Notes: generated from the letters alone by a model not told the origin. 58,418 nucleotides of DNA from Thiocapsa sp. (GCF_022340925.1 NZ_JAJDNA010000080.1:1-58418), one strand, 5' to 3'; positions 42,844-51,272 are shown, numbered from the stretch's first letter. Made by a program: numbers and translations.

Positions 42844-42881
42844 GCCCCCTGCGGGACAAGCGCCGCTGTCCCGCAGGGGGC
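42844..42881. repeat. Perfect 15-bp GC-rich inverted repeat
   Basis: GCCCCCTGCGGGACA (42844-42858) and TGTCCCGCAGGGGGC (42867-42881) flank an 8-nt loop. It lies between divergent genes, just upstream of a promoter-like sequence, without a T-tract. It may be an operator, an attenuator-like structure or a repeat unit. Confidence 0.75.
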
Positions 42882-42892
42882 GCAGGGAGGTG

Positions 42893-42921
42893 TTGACAGC
42901 GGGGCGGCCGCCCGCTAGGTT
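42893..42921 (+). promoter_or_regulatory. Candidate sigma-70 promoter for the GDT1-family gene
   Basis: A perfect -35 (TTGACA, 42893-42898) is followed after 17 bp by TAGGTT (42916-42921), which matches three of six -10 positions. It would leave a leader of about 230 nt. I looked for a yybP-ykoY manganese riboswitch there and did not see its signature. Confidence 0.4.
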
Positions 42922-43156
42922 CATGCGGCTGGCTCGACGCGCCCGTGCACGCCGCCCCAGGCCGATGGCCGGGCCGTCTTTTCGACCGTCGCCGCCTGCC
43001 ACGACTCGATATTCTCCGTGTACACGCCAGGACCCCGCCCGAACCATCGCCACGGCCACTCAGTCGCCGTCGCCTCGCCGGACCGAACGTCCCTGCGCCG
43101 GCCGCCGCTCTGGCCCCGTCGCGAGGCGTCGAGGGCACTCCGGGCCTGATCAGGCC

Positions 43157-43753
43157 GTGACCGAGATCGCCCTCCTGCCCGCGCCCCATGCGCTGTCGGC
43201 CACCGCGACGACCTTTGGCGTGATCCTGCTCGCAGAGCTCGGCGACAAGTCCCAGCTGGTCTGCATGACCCTGTCCGCCCGTCACCGGCGATGGCCGGTG
43301 CTGCTCGGGGCGGTGGCCGCCTTCATGGTCCTGAACACGCTCGCCGTGGTCTTCGGGGCAGCGCTGGCGCAGTGGGTGCCGGAACGGGTCGTGGCAGGCC
43401 TTGCGGCCGCCCTCTTCGCCGTCTTCGGGGTCATGGCGCTGCGCTCCGGCGAGGGCGAAGGGGAGGCATCCGGACCGAGCTGGAGCCACCGCGGCATCCT
43501 CTTGGCGGCCTTCTCGATGATCCTGCTGGCCGAGATGGGGGACAAGACCCAGCTCGCGGTTGCCGGTCTCGCGGCCGCCCTGCCGCCCCTCGCCATCTGG
43601 CTCGGCGCCACCCTCGCCCTGGCACTGACCTCTGCGCTCGGGGTCTGGGTCGGGTGTCGACTGCTGCAGGTCATGCCGCTGCGGCGGCTCCATCAGCTGA
43701 GCGGTGCGCTCTTTCTCCTGCTTGCCGGGTTCGCGCTCAGCCGGGTGTTCTGA
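43157..43753 (+). CDS. GDT1/TMEM165 family (UPF0016) cation transporter
   Basis: A 198-residue, six-helix membrane protein of the CaCA2 superfamily, whose members move Mn2+ or Ca2+ out of the cytosol. Both diagnostic motifs are present: LAELGDKSQL (about residues 24-33) and LAEMGDKTQL (about 124-133), one in each half of the internal repeat. GTG 43157 is chosen because it begins close to the first helix; the open frame further upstream (to 42890) is Arg/Pro-rich and not membrane-like. The ribosome-binding site is weak. It converges on the dolichol-kinase-like gene 14 bp after its stop. Confidence 0.92.
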   Translation: MTEIALLPAPHALSATATTFGVILLAELGDKSQLVCMTLSARHRRWPVLLGAVAAFMVLNTLAVVFGAALAQWVPERVVAGLAAALFAVFGVMALRSGEGEGEASGPSWSHRGILLAAFSMILLAEMGDKTQLAVAGLAAALPPLAIWLGATLALALTSALGVWVGCRLLQVMPLRRLHQLSGALFLLLAGFALSRVF

Positions 43754-43767
43754 TCCGCGGCACCCGG

Positions 43768-44451
43768 TCAGGCCATTGGGCCCAGCCAGGTCCCGAGCAG
43801 GAGCACCGTGGACGCCGCGACCGTGATCAGCACGTTGTCGTCGATCGGGCCGAATTCGTAGCGCTCGACCCAGGTCGCCACGACCGCCGAGATCAGGCCC
43901 CAGATCGGGATCGCGGGCTCGGCGAGCCCGCCGATGATCCAGCCCAGGGGCGCGCACACGATGAGCATGAAGAGGTTGCCGATCGGACTTTTTGAGCGGC
44001 GGCGCACCAGCAGGTTGCGCGCGACCCCGGTGACCCCGTCGCCGAACGCCATGTAGAGCGCCGGGAGGATCGCGAGCCAGGGGTTGTCGAGCACCCACCA
44101 GAGGAGGGATACGGAGACCGCCCACATCAGCGCGAACTTGACGTCGTTGCGGTTTTCAGCCGTCTGGAACCAATAGAACCGCAGCCCGGTCGCATGGGCG
44201 CCATAGGTCAGCAGGGTGAGCAGAAGCCCGCAGACCAGCGGGTACCAGGGGTCGCTGAAGACCAAGGGGACCATCACAGAGCCCACGCCGCCGGCGAGCA
44301 TGTGCACGATCTTGCGGGTGTAGTAGACCGCGCGGATCGGCTCCATCCCGCGGGCGACCATGGCGGCGTAGGGGATCCGTGTCAGGAGCAGGACGGCGAG
44401 CACATAGAGGCTCAGGCCGACTGCCCACAGCAGTTGTGAGGAGATGGACAT
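43768..44451 (-). CDS. Dolichol/phytol-kinase-like membrane protein (CTP-transferase superfamily)
   Basis: A 227-residue polytopic protein with about seven helices. The diagnostic motif YYTRKIVHMLAGG (about residues 43-55) and a later FGDGVTGVARNLL (about 135-147) place it with phosphatidate cytidylyltransferase, dolichol-kinase and phytol-kinase (VTE5)-like proteins. These use CTP to phosphorylate or activate lipids. The substrate is unknown; phytol or farnesol salvage would fit a phototroph but is inference. ATG 44451 (MSISSQLL) is used; an in-frame start at 44487 adds 12 residues, and neither has a clear ribosome-binding site. Confidence 0.75.
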   Translation of the reverse strand: MSISSQLLWAVGLSLYVLAVLLLTRIPYAAMVARGMEPIRAVYYTRKIVHMLAGGVGSVMVPLVFSDPWYPLVCGLLLTLLTYGAHATGLRFYWFQTAENRNDVKFALMWAVSVSLLWWVLDNPWLAILPALYMAFGDGVTGVARNLLVRRRSKSPIGNLFMLIVCAPLGWIIGGLAEPAIPIWGLISAVVATWVERYEFGPIDDNVLITVAASTVLLLGTWLGPMA

Positions 44452-44553
44452 GACGGGGCTGGCGACCGGGACCGGTTGGGTTGGCAAGGGCTCGGGCTGA
44501 TGGGGACGGCCCCGCGATCATACGTGAACTGCCAACCCGTTGCGCCCCTGGGC

Positions 44554-44763
44554 CCATCCGCTCCGCGGTGCGACGCGGGGGTCGGGCGCTCCGCGCCCCT
44601 GCGTTGCCGCCGCCCGGCGCCGGCTCCCAAGCCCCGCCGCCGCTGGCCCTGGCGGCGCTGCCCCGGTGTCGGAGTCGGGGCCGATCGTGCGCCTCGACCG
44701 CCGCGCACCGGACGCTGAGCGCCCGCACGACACTCCCACGCCGGAGCGTGGCAGCGAGGAGGG
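44554..44763. repeat. GC-rich dispersed palindromic repeat, copy 1
   Basis: The left block CATCCGCTCCGCGGTGCGAC with GTCGGGCGCTCCGCGCC and the right block GAGCGCCCGCACGACACTCC then CACGCCGGAGCGTGG recur, in parts, at 47963-48200, 48938-48987, 51060-51168, 51273-51330 and 53583-53815. The right block contains the inverted repeat CCACGC...GCGTGG. It fills most of the gap between the dolichol-kinase-like gene and znuA. Confidence 0.85.
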
Positions 44764-44808
44764 GAGGGGGAGCGAGACCGGAAGCTGGCAACCGCGGGCG
44801 GGACGTTA

Positions 44809-44838
44809 TATCGTATCCAAACATATCTGATCCAAACA
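44809..44838 (+). promoter_or_regulatory. Tandem 15-bp direct repeat upstream of znuA
   Basis: TATCGTATCCAAACA (44809-44823) is followed directly by TATCTGATCCAAACA (44824-44838), 13 of 15 identical, in an AT-rich patch 42 bp before the znuA start. The preceding GTTATAT partly resembles a Zur site half. It is a plausible operator or promoter region for the zinc operon, but it is not a clean Zur palindrome. Confidence 0.45.
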
Positions 44839-44879
44839 CAAACACGCGCGGACGCGCGGTCCGAGCGGGCGCTCCACCC

Positions 44880-45728
44880 ATGCTGCTTCGCCGACCCTTG
44901 ATCTTGTTCCTGCTGGTGCTGTTTCCGGGCCTGGCGGCGGCCGCCGGCCCGCTCTCGGTCTTCGTCAGCGTGGTCCCTCAGGAGACCTTCGTGTCGCGCG
45001 TCGGGGGCGACCATGTCCGTGTGCGGGCGATGGTCCGGCCCGGGCAGAATCCCCACGCCTTCGAGCCGACCGCGCGCCAGATCGCGGCGCTCGCCGGGGC
45101 CGAACTCTATGTACGCATCGGCCTCGGTTTCGAGGACGCCTGGATGACGCGCCTCCGGGCGGCGAATCCGGGCATGCGCGTGCTCGATGCACGCGAGGGG
45201 ATCGCGCTGCGCCCCGGCGGCCATGGACATGACCGCGGCGAGCTGGACCCGCACATCTGGACCAGCCCCAGGGTGGTGAAGATCATGGGTGCGCGGATCC
45301 GCAATGTCCTGAGCGAGCTGGCACCCGATCACGCCGCCGACTTCGCGGCCAACTACCAAAGCCTCGCTGCCGATCTGGACGCCCTCGACGCCGCGATTCG
45401 CGACCGACTGGCGGGGCTGCAGAGGCGCCGCTTTCTCGTCTATCACCCCGCCTGGGGCTATTTCGCCCAGGACTATGGCCTGGAGCAGGTTGTGATCGAG
45501 AAGGAAGGCAAGGAGCCAGGGGCGCGTGCCCTGGCCGAATTGATCGATCAGGCCCGCCGTGACGGGATCCGGGTCGTCCTGGTGCAGCCGCAGATCAATC
45601 CGGCCTCTGCCGAGCGGGTGGCGCAGGCGATCGACGGACGGGTCGCCGCAATTGACCCCTTGGCGGGAGATTACTTCGCGAACATGCGGCGCGTCGCCGA
45701 GCTGATCGCCGAGGCCGGTCACCCATGA
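44880..45728 (+). CDS. znuA: Zinc ABC transporter periplasmic binding protein ZnuA
   Basis: The cluster A-I metal-binding protein that delivers Zn2+ to ZnuB. It has 282 aa with a signal peptide (LILFLLVLFPGLAAAA, cleavage near residue 22). Zinc-ligand regions are QNPHAFEPT (first His), a short His loop GGHGHDRGELDPHIWTSP (second His in DPHIW), YHPAWGYFAQDYG (third His) and IDPLAGDYF (Asp). The His-rich loop is much shorter than in E. coli ZnuA. ATG 44880 begins the signal peptide. The znuC start overlaps its stop by 4 bp. Confidence 0.94.
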   Translation: MLLRRPLILFLLVLFPGLAAAAGPLSVFVSVVPQETFVSRVGGDHVRVRAMVRPGQNPHAFEPTARQIAALAGAELYVRIGLGFEDAWMTRLRAANPGMRVLDAREGIALRPGGHGHDRGELDPHIWTSPRVVKIMGARIRNVLSELAPDHAADFAANYQSLAADLDALDAAIRDRLAGLQRRRFLVYHPAWGYFAQDYGLEQVVIEKEGKEPGARALAELIDQARRDGIRVVLVQPQINPASAERVAQAIDGRVAAIDPLAGDYFANMRRVAELIAEAGHP

Positions 45729-46531
45729 CGGCCGCACGCCCGGCGTCGCCCGCGATGCCCGCGCCGGAGCGGCTCGCGGACCCGGTGATCCGGATCGAGG
45801 ACGTGAGCTTCTCCTATGGTGAGGCACCGGTCCTGGAGCGCGTGAATCTGGAGATCCGGGCCGGCGAGTTCGTCGGTCTGGTCGGCCCCAATGCCGGGGG
45901 CAAGAGCACGCTGCTCAAGCTGGTGCTCGGACTCCTCCAGCCGACGCGCGGGCGCATCCGGGTGCTCGGGCGGCCACCCCCCCAGGGGGTGCGGCGGGTC
46001 GGCTATGTTCCCCAGTTCCCGACCTTCCCGCGCGACTTCCCGATCTCGGTCGAGCAGGTGGTGCTGACGGGCCGGCTCGGGCTCGGCCCGGTGCTCGGCT
46101 GGTACCGGGCGGCGGACCGCGCTGCCGCGCGCCGCGCGCTCGCCGAGGTCGAGGCCCTGGACCTCGCGGGGCGGTGCATCGGCACCCTCTCGGGAGGACA
46201 GCTGCAGCGGGTCCTGCTCGCGCGTGCCCTCGTCGCCGAGCCACTGATCCTGATCCTGGACGAGCCCACGGCCAACATCGACCAGCGCATCGAGAGCGAC
46301 ATCTTCGACCTGCTGGCCCGGTTCAACGCGCGCCTGACCATCCTGGTCGTCTCGCACGACATCGCCTTCATCTCGGGTTATGTCGATCGCGTCGCCTGTC
46401 TGAACCGCACCCTGGTGTGTCACCGCACCGACGTCGTTGACGGCGACCTCATCCACCAGCTCTATGGCGACAACGTCCGGCAGGTCGCGCACGCCGCGAC
46501 CGGGCCGGGCACGGCGCTCCACCGGGACTGA
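45725..46531 (+). CDS. znuC: Zinc ABC transporter ATPase ZnuC
   Basis: The ATP-binding subunit of the zinc importer. The 268-aa protein has Walker A VGPNAGGKSTLLKLVLG (about residues 54-70), Q-loop GYVPQFPTFPRD, signature LSGGQLQRVLLARAL (about 157-171), Walker B LILILDEPTANID and H-loop VVSHDIAFI. The 18-residue N-terminal extension rich in Ala and Pro is unusual but small. It overlaps znuA by 4 bp and is followed by znuB after 3 bp. Confidence 0.95.
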   Translation: MTAARPASPAMPAPERLADPVIRIEDVSFSYGEAPVLERVNLEIRAGEFVGLVGPNAGGKSTLLKLVLGLLQPTRGRIRVLGRPPPQGVRRVGYVPQFPTFPRDFPISVEQVVLTGRLGLGPVLGWYRAADRAAARRALAEVEALDLAGRCIGTLSGGQLQRVLLARALVAEPLILILDEPTANIDQRIESDIFDLLARFNARLTILVVSHDIAFISGYVDRVACLNRTLVCHRTDVVDGDLIHQLYGDNVRQVAHAATGPGTALHRD

Positions 46532-46534
46532 ACG

Positions 46535-47395
46535 ATGCAGCAGTTCATCCAGGCCCTCGGCCAACACCCTTTCCTGCAAACGGCGCTGCTGGCCGGGGTC
46601 CTGGCCAGCCTGGGCTGCGGTGTGATCGGCACCTTCGTGGTGGTCAAGCGCATCGCCTTCATGGCGGGCGGCATCGCCCACTCGGTGCTCGGCGGCATGG
46701 GCGCAGCGCTCTATTTCGGCTTCGACCCGCTGCTCGGCGCACTGGCCGCTGCGGTCCTCGCGGCCTTGCTGATCGGTCTCGTGAGACTCGCTTGGCACGC
46801 CCAGGAAGACACCCTGATCGGCGCCCTCTGGGCGATCGGCATGGCCATCGGGATCCTCTTCATCGCCAAGACGCCCGGCTACTCGACCGACCTCATGAGC
46901 TTCCTCTTCGGCAACATCCTGCTGGTCCCGCGGCGTGCGCTGTGGGTCATGGCCGGGCTGGACCTCCTGCTGGTGCTGACCGTGCTCCTCTTCTACCGAC
47001 AGCTCCTCGCCGTCACCTTTGACGAGGAGTTCGCCCGGCTGCGCGGCGTTCCCGTCACCTTCTTCTATCTGCTGCTGCTCTGCCTCGTCGCGGTCACCGT
47101 GGTCCTGCTGATCCAGGTTGTCGGCCTGATCCTGGTGATCGCGCTGCTGACCCTTCCCGCGGCGATCGCCGGTCACTATGTGCATTCATTGGGTAAGATG
47201 ATGGTGGTCGCGACACTGCTCGGCGGGGTCTTCACCTCCGCCGGTCTGGCGCTCTCCTTCGGGCCGGACCTGCCCGCGGGGCCGACGATCATCCTGCTCG
47301 CCGGGAGCGTCTATCTGGTGTCTGCGTTTCTCAGCCGGCTCCTCACCCGGCGGCGGGCGGGGCGAAGCGCGGTTGCGGCCCAACCGGGGAGATAG
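46535..47395 (+). CDS. znuB: Zinc ABC transporter permease ZnuB
   Basis: The membrane subunit (ABC-3 family) of the zinc importer. It has 286 aa with about eight helices and family blocks VVVKRIAFMAGGIAHSVLGG (about residues 33-52), then TPGYSTDLMSFLFGNILLV and VVGLILVIALLTLPAAIA. The gene order znuA-znuC-znuB-zur is one compact unit; zur begins 4 bp after its stop. Confidence 0.95.
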   Translation: MQQFIQALGQHPFLQTALLAGVLASLGCGVIGTFVVVKRIAFMAGGIAHSVLGGMGAALYFGFDPLLGALAAAVLAALLIGLVRLAWHAQEDTLIGALWAIGMAIGILFIAKTPGYSTDLMSFLFGNILLVPRRALWVMAGLDLLLVLTVLLFYRQLLAVTFDEEFARLRGVPVTFFYLLLLCLVAVTVVLLIQVVGLILVIALLTLPAAIAGHYVHSLGKMMVVATLLGGVFTSAGLALSFGPDLPAGPTIILLAGSVYLVSAFLSRLLTRRRAGRSAVAAQPGR

Positions 47396-47399
47396 CTGG

Positions 47400-47852
47400 A
47401 TGGAGGCGACATCCGTCAACCAGGTACTCGACCGCGCCGAGGTGCTGTGTCAAGGCCGCGGCGTGCGCCTCACCGCCCAACGGCGCCGTGTCCTGTCGAT
47501 CCTCTGCGCCTCGCCGCGCCCGCTGGGCGCCTACGAGATCCTGGATGCCATGCGCGATGGCTCCCGGGCGTTGGCTCCACCCACCGTCTACCGGGCGCTG
47601 GACTTCCTGCTCGAGCAGGGGCTGGTGCACAAGCTCGAGAGCCTGCACGCCTTCGTCGGCTGCAACCACCCCGAGCACCCGCATTCCAGCCAGTTCCTCA
47701 TCTGCAACGCCTGCGGCGAGGTAACCGAGATCGAGGACGAAGCGATCGCCCGCAGCCTGCGCACCGCCGCCCGCGAAACCGGCTTTCGTGCCCAGCGGCG
47801 CGTCGTGGAGGTGATCGGGACCTGCGCCGGTTGCGCGGAGAAGGGGAGGTGA
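47400..47852 (+). CDS. zur: Zinc uptake regulator Zur (Fur family)
   Basis: A zinc-responsive repressor. The 150-aa Fur-family protein has a winged helix including PPTVYRALDFLLEQGLVHKL (about residues 60-79). The structural zinc cysteines occur as LICNACGEVTEIE (CNAC) and GTCAGCA (CAGC), with a regulatory HPEHPHSS segment. Being last in the znuACB operon, it is autoregulated with its targets. ATG 47400 has GGGGAG upstream. It is distinct from the window's Fur (7126-7548), which has the HHDHLVC signature. Confidence 0.93.
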   Translation: MEATSVNQVLDRAEVLCQGRGVRLTAQRRRVLSILCASPRPLGAYEILDAMRDGSRALAPPTVYRALDFLLEQGLVHKLESLHAFVGCNHPEHPHSSQFLICNACGEVTEIEDEAIARSLRTAARETGFRAQRRVVEVIGTCAGCAEKGR

Positions 47853-47962
47853 AGGCCCGGTTGCGCCTCCATCCCGGTGTCCGTCGCCCGGATGAAGCGG
47901 AGCGCAATCCAGGTGAACCGTGGGTCGACGACCGGCGCCGCGGCGAAGCCTGGACCGCTCGT

Positions 47963-48200
47963 CGAACCGCTCCGCGGTGCGACGCCTGGGTCGGGCGCTC
48001 TGCGCCAAGGGCGGCGGTGCTGCCCGGTGCTGAGTCCGAGAGCAGTTCTGGCTCCGACGCTGCGGCGTCGGGGCAGGTGCGGGCGCTCTGCGTCGATAGG
48101 CGTGCCGGGACGCGGCGCGTCCGCCCGGCGCGCCCATGCTGGAGCGTGCCAGCGAAATGGTGGGCTGGAGCGTGGCAGCGACATGGTAGCCTGGGGCGTG
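47963..48200. repeat. GC-rich dispersed palindromic repeat, copy 2
   Basis: It starts with CCGCTCCGCGGTGCGACGCC and GGTCGGGCGCTCTGCGCC, and ends with two overlapping variants of the GGAGCGTGgCAGCGA block (about 48140-48180). It occupies most of the 475-bp gap between zur and zrgA, which holds no supported gene. Confidence 0.8.
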
Positions 48201-48327
48201 CGCGCGAGCCGAGACCTGGATTCCGCTGCGCCGCATCCAGGCTAGGAGAGGTGCGGCCGATCGCTGGCGGCTCGAAGGCGCTCCGCCTGGCCCGACAACC
48301 GGCAACCAGCACACCAAGAGACCGATC

Positions 48328-48909
48328 ATGACCCGACTCAAATTCAATGTCGGCTCCATCGCCGGCATCCTCATCGCCCTCGGCGCCGCCAGCGCTCAGG
48401 CGGAAGGCGCCGGACCCGGCCAGCAGGGCGCGCATGTGCACGGGATCGGACACCTCAACGTCGCGGCCGAGGGCTCCAGCGTGGTGGTCGAGCTGATCGC
48501 CGCCGCGGCGGGGCTGATCGGCTTCGAGCGCGCACCGCGTAGCGACGCCGAGCGCGAAACCTTCAACCTGGCCAAGGAGAACCTGATGGCCGGGGACGCG
48601 ATGATCCGCTTCAACACCGAGGCCGGCTGCCGGCTCGAGACGGCTGAGGTCGACGCCGACTTCGCCCAGGCCGGGCAAGCGCACGCGCATGATCAGGGAA
48701 GCCACGACGGCGGGGACGCGCACGGCGACTTCCATGTGAGCTATCGCTTCGAATGCGAGCGTCCGGACGAGCTGGGCTCGGCCGCGCTCGGTCTGTTCGC
48801 CGGTTTCCCCGCCCTGGAGCGGGTCCTGGTGCACTACGTCACCGCCGAAGGGCAGGGCGGTGCCGAGCTGACCCCGCGCCAGGCCGTGATGAGCTTTGTC
48901 CCCCTCTGA
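48328..48909 (+). CDS. zrgA: ZrgA-family zinc uptake protein (DUF2796)
   Basis: A periplasmic, His-rich zinc-binding protein of the Vibrio ZrgA type, which assists ZnuABC in zinc acquisition. The 193-aa protein has a signal peptide ending about SAQA. The family block AHVHGIGHLNVAAEGSSVVV is at about residues 35-54, a His/Asp-rich segment (QAHAHDQGSHDGGDAHGDFH) near 120-139, and a conserved C-terminal FPALERVLVHYVT. Placement just behind zur/znu supports a zinc role. It may be in the Zur regulon, although 475 bp of repeats separate it from the operon. Confidence 0.88.
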   Translation: MTRLKFNVGSIAGILIALGAASAQAEGAGPGQQGAHVHGIGHLNVAAEGSSVVVELIAAAAGLIGFERAPRSDAERETFNLAKENLMAGDAMIRFNTEAGCRLETAEVDADFAQAGQAHAHDQGSHDGGDAHGDFHVSYRFECERPDELGSAALGLFAGFPALERVLVHYVTAEGQGGAELTPRQAVMSFVPL

Positions 48910-49221
48910 ACCGTGCCAAGGACTCCAGGTCGGCGCAACCACCCCGAGGTGCGAAGCATGGGTCGGGCGTTCTGGGCCAAGCGTGGCGCCGCCGCCTCGC
49001 TCTGGCTTGACCGCTCCAGCATCCCCCTCCCGGCTCTGGCCCGGGCAACATGGGTCGCGGCCTTGCGGTCCGGCCCGGACGTTCTTGTCGCCTTGGGGAT
49101 GCCATCCCACAGTGCCCGATAAACCGGGCTCTCCCGTCCCGCATGACCTGCCGCCCCTGGGGCGAGGTCGAGACCATCCGCTGTCGATTCCGCCCGGTCG
49201 AGGTCCTGCTCGCGGCCCAAC
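48910..49221. other. Intergenic region with a degenerate repeat copy
   Basis: 312 bp between zrgA and the first ABC exporter. 48938-48987 contains a degenerate left block of the GC-rich repeat (GAGGTGCGAAGCATGGGTCG then GGCGTTCTGGGCC). No gene is supported; the exporter's ribosome-binding site is weak. Confidence 0.6.
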
Positions 49222-50976
49222 ATGATCACTGCACCCCTCCGACGTCTGCTTGCACGATCCCGGTTCGCGCGGCTGCTTGCCTATGTCACGCCCCACCGGC
49301 GGGTGCTCGCGCTGGCCGTGGCCCTGCTGATCGGCGAGAGCGCGATCGCCCTGGCCAATCCCTGGATCGCAGGCCGCTTCACCGAGTTGCTCCTGCATCC
49401 CCCGGCCTCCCTGCCGGTCGGTCTGGCGGCGCTCCTGACCTTCTGGGCCGTCCTGCTTGCGGCGCAGAGCGGGCTCAGCTTCGGCAACCGCTACCTGCTC
49501 GGCAGCACTGGCGAGACCATGCTCGCCGGCCTGCGCACGCGCCTCTACGACCATCTGCAATCCCTTCCACTGAGCTACTTTCACGAGCGGCGCCGCGGCG
49601 AGGTGCTCGCCCTCCTGGGCAATGATGCGGCACACATCAGCAACTTCGTGACCGGGACCCTGGTGAGCCTGCTGCCGCTGCTGATCACCTTCGCCGGGGC
49701 CTTGTACTTCCTGTTCCGGATCAGCCATCTGATCGCCGCCCTGGCGGGTGTCCTGGTCCCGCTCTTCTTCCTCGCCATGAAGCTGATCGGGCGGCGCCTG
49801 CGACCGCTCTCCTCCGAATGGGTGCGCTCCCATGCCGAGATGTTCGCCACCCTCGAGGAAAACATCGGGATGCTCCCCGCCATCAAGTCATTCACCCGCG
49901 AGGCGCACGAGTCGGACCGGTTCCAGCGCAGCAACGCCAGACTGATGCGGATCTCCAAGCGTCAGCTGCTGATCGAGTCGATTCTCTCCCCGGCGGTCCA
50001 CCTGCTTGCGGGGCTGGGGCTGCTCCTGCTGCTCGCGCTCGGCACCCTGCAGTTGCAGTCCGGCGCGCTCCGGCCCTCAGACCTGGTGAGCGTGCTCCTC
50101 TACGGCATGTTGCTGACGCGCCCCATCAGCGGTCTCGCGGGGGTCTACGGCAGCGTCCAGACCGCCCGCGGGGCCGCCAGCCGCCTGCTCGAGGCCTTCG
50201 CCGTGCGCCCCGAGCCGGACGATGCCGGTGCCCCCGTGCTGCCGCCGGTGGCCGGCAGGATCCGGCTCGAGTCCGTGCATTACGGCTATCCGGGGCGGGC
50301 CAAGGTCCTGGAGGGGGTTGACCTGGAGATCGGCCCAGGGGAAACCGTCGCCCTCACCGGCGAGAACGGCGCGGGCAAGAGCACCCTGATCCATCTGCTG
50401 ATGCGCTTCGCCGATCCCGAGCGCGGCCGGATCCTCATCGACGGCACCGACATCCGCGGCGTGAGCATCGCCAGCTTGCGCGGTCAGATCGGCCTGGTGG
50501 CCCAGCAGGTGCTGCTGCTTAACGGCACGGTCCGCGAGAACATCGCCTACGGCCGCCCCGAGGCCACACTGGACGAGATTGCGGCCGCCGCGCGGTCGGC
50601 GCAGGCCCATGCCTTCATCCGGCGTCTGCCTCAGGGTTACGACACCCTCATCGGCGACCAGGGCATCCGGCTCTCCGGCGGCCAGCGGCAGCGCATCGCA
50701 CTCGCCCGCGCCCTCCTCAAGGCCCCGCCGATCCTGGTCCTCGACGAGGCGACCGCCATGTTCGATCCAGACGGCGAGCTCGCCTTCATCCACGATTGCC
50801 GCTCGGTCCTCGAGCAGCGCACCGTCATCCTCATCACTCACCGCCCCGCCAGCCTCGCCCTGGCCGACCGCGTGCTGCTCGTGGCCCAAGGCAAGGTGTC
50901 CGAACGCCCGCCCGCGGCTCCCACGCTGGAGGGCGGGAGCGAGCAGGACGACCCGATCCAAGCCCACCCCGCTTAG
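49222..50976 (+). CDS. ABC exporter half-transporter (MsbA/lipid-type)
   Basis: A fused membrane-ATPase half-transporter of 584 aa. Six N-terminal helices (about residues 20-310) are followed by the nucleotide-binding domain: Walker A ALTGENGAGKSTLIHLL (about 375), Q-loop LVAQQVLLLNGTVREN, signature RLSGGQRQRIALARALL, Walker B PILVLDEATAMFD and H-loop LITHRPASL. The D-loop reads AMFDPDG instead of the usual SALD. The last ~20 residues (ERPPAAPTLEGGSEQDD) are encoded by a copy of the dispersed repeat. The substrate is unknown. A second ABC exporter lies 637 bp downstream. Confidence 0.9.
   Translation: MITAPLRRLLARSRFARLLAYVTPHRRVLALAVALLIGESAIALANPWIAGRFTELLLHPPASLPVGLAALLTFWAVLLAAQSGLSFGNRYLLGSTGETMLAGLRTRLYDHLQSLPLSYFHERRRGEVLALLGNDAAHISNFVTGTLVSLLPLLITFAGALYFLFRISHLIAALAGVLVPLFFLAMKLIGRRLRPLSSEWVRSHAEMFATLEENIGMLPAIKSFTREAHESDRFQRSNARLMRISKRQLLIESILSPAVHLLAGLGLLLLLALGTLQLQSGALRPSDLVSVLLYGMLLTRPISGLAGVYGSVQTARGAASRLLEAFAVRPEPDDAGAPVLPPVAGRIRLESVHYGYPGRAKVLEGVDLEIGPGETVALTGENGAGKSTLIHLLMRFADPERGRILIDGTDIRGVSIASLRGQIGLVAQQVLLLNGTVRENIAYGRPEATLDEIAAAARSAQAHAFIRRLPQGYDTLIGDQGIRLSGGQRQRIALARALLKAPPILVLDEATAMFDPDGELAFIHDCRSVLEQRTVILITHRPASLALADRVLLVAQGKVSERPPAAPTLEGGSEQDDPIQAHPA
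50910..50948. repeat. Repeat block inside the 3' end of the ABC exporter gene
   Basis: CCCGCGGCTCCCACGCTGGAG then GGCGGGAGCGAGC closely matches the ACACTCCCACGCTGGAGCC / TAGGAGCGAGG block at 51136-51168. It is in frame at the end of the exporter gene and encodes its Pro/Gly/Glu tail. Confidence 0.7.
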
Positions 50977-51059
50977 GGCGCAGAGGTGTAGCGCATCGTG
51001 CCGCATCCGGCGACCTGCGATGCGACGTCGGCCGGTTTCCCCCCACCCTGCCCCTCGTC

Positions 51060-51168
51060 GCATCCGCTCCGCGGTGCGACGCCAGCGTCGGGCGCTCTGC
51101 CTCAAGTCCTGTGCAGAGGACGCGGAGCGTCCGCCCGACACTCCCACGCTGGAGCCTAGGAGCGAGGG
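51060..51168. repeat. GC-rich dispersed palindromic repeat, copy 4
   Basis: The left block CATCCGCTCCGCGGTGCGAC with GTCGGGCGCTCTGCC and the right block ACGCGGAGCGTCCGCCCGAC then ACTCCCACGCTGGAGCC are both present, only about 110 bp end to end. It is a shorter, apparently complete unit of the element at 44554-44763. Confidence 0.85.
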
Positions 51169-51272
51169 GGTGGGGCGGAACGCGGGGGCGGCGGAGGGGT
51201 GGAGCGCAGGAGTGGGGCCCAAGCGGCAGGCTGGGTCCTGGGAGCGCCCTCCCGCCATGCCGCCCCGCCCGC

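Noticed and set aside
42922..43156. yybP-ykoY manganese riboswitch before the GDT1-family gene
   Set aside because: Expected from the gene family, but the conserved riboswitch sequence blocks were not found in the leader.
44801..44816. Clean Zur palindrome before znuA
   Set aside because: GGACGTTATATCGTATCC is only partly symmetric; the direct repeat beside it is the stronger signal, so no Zur box is claimed.
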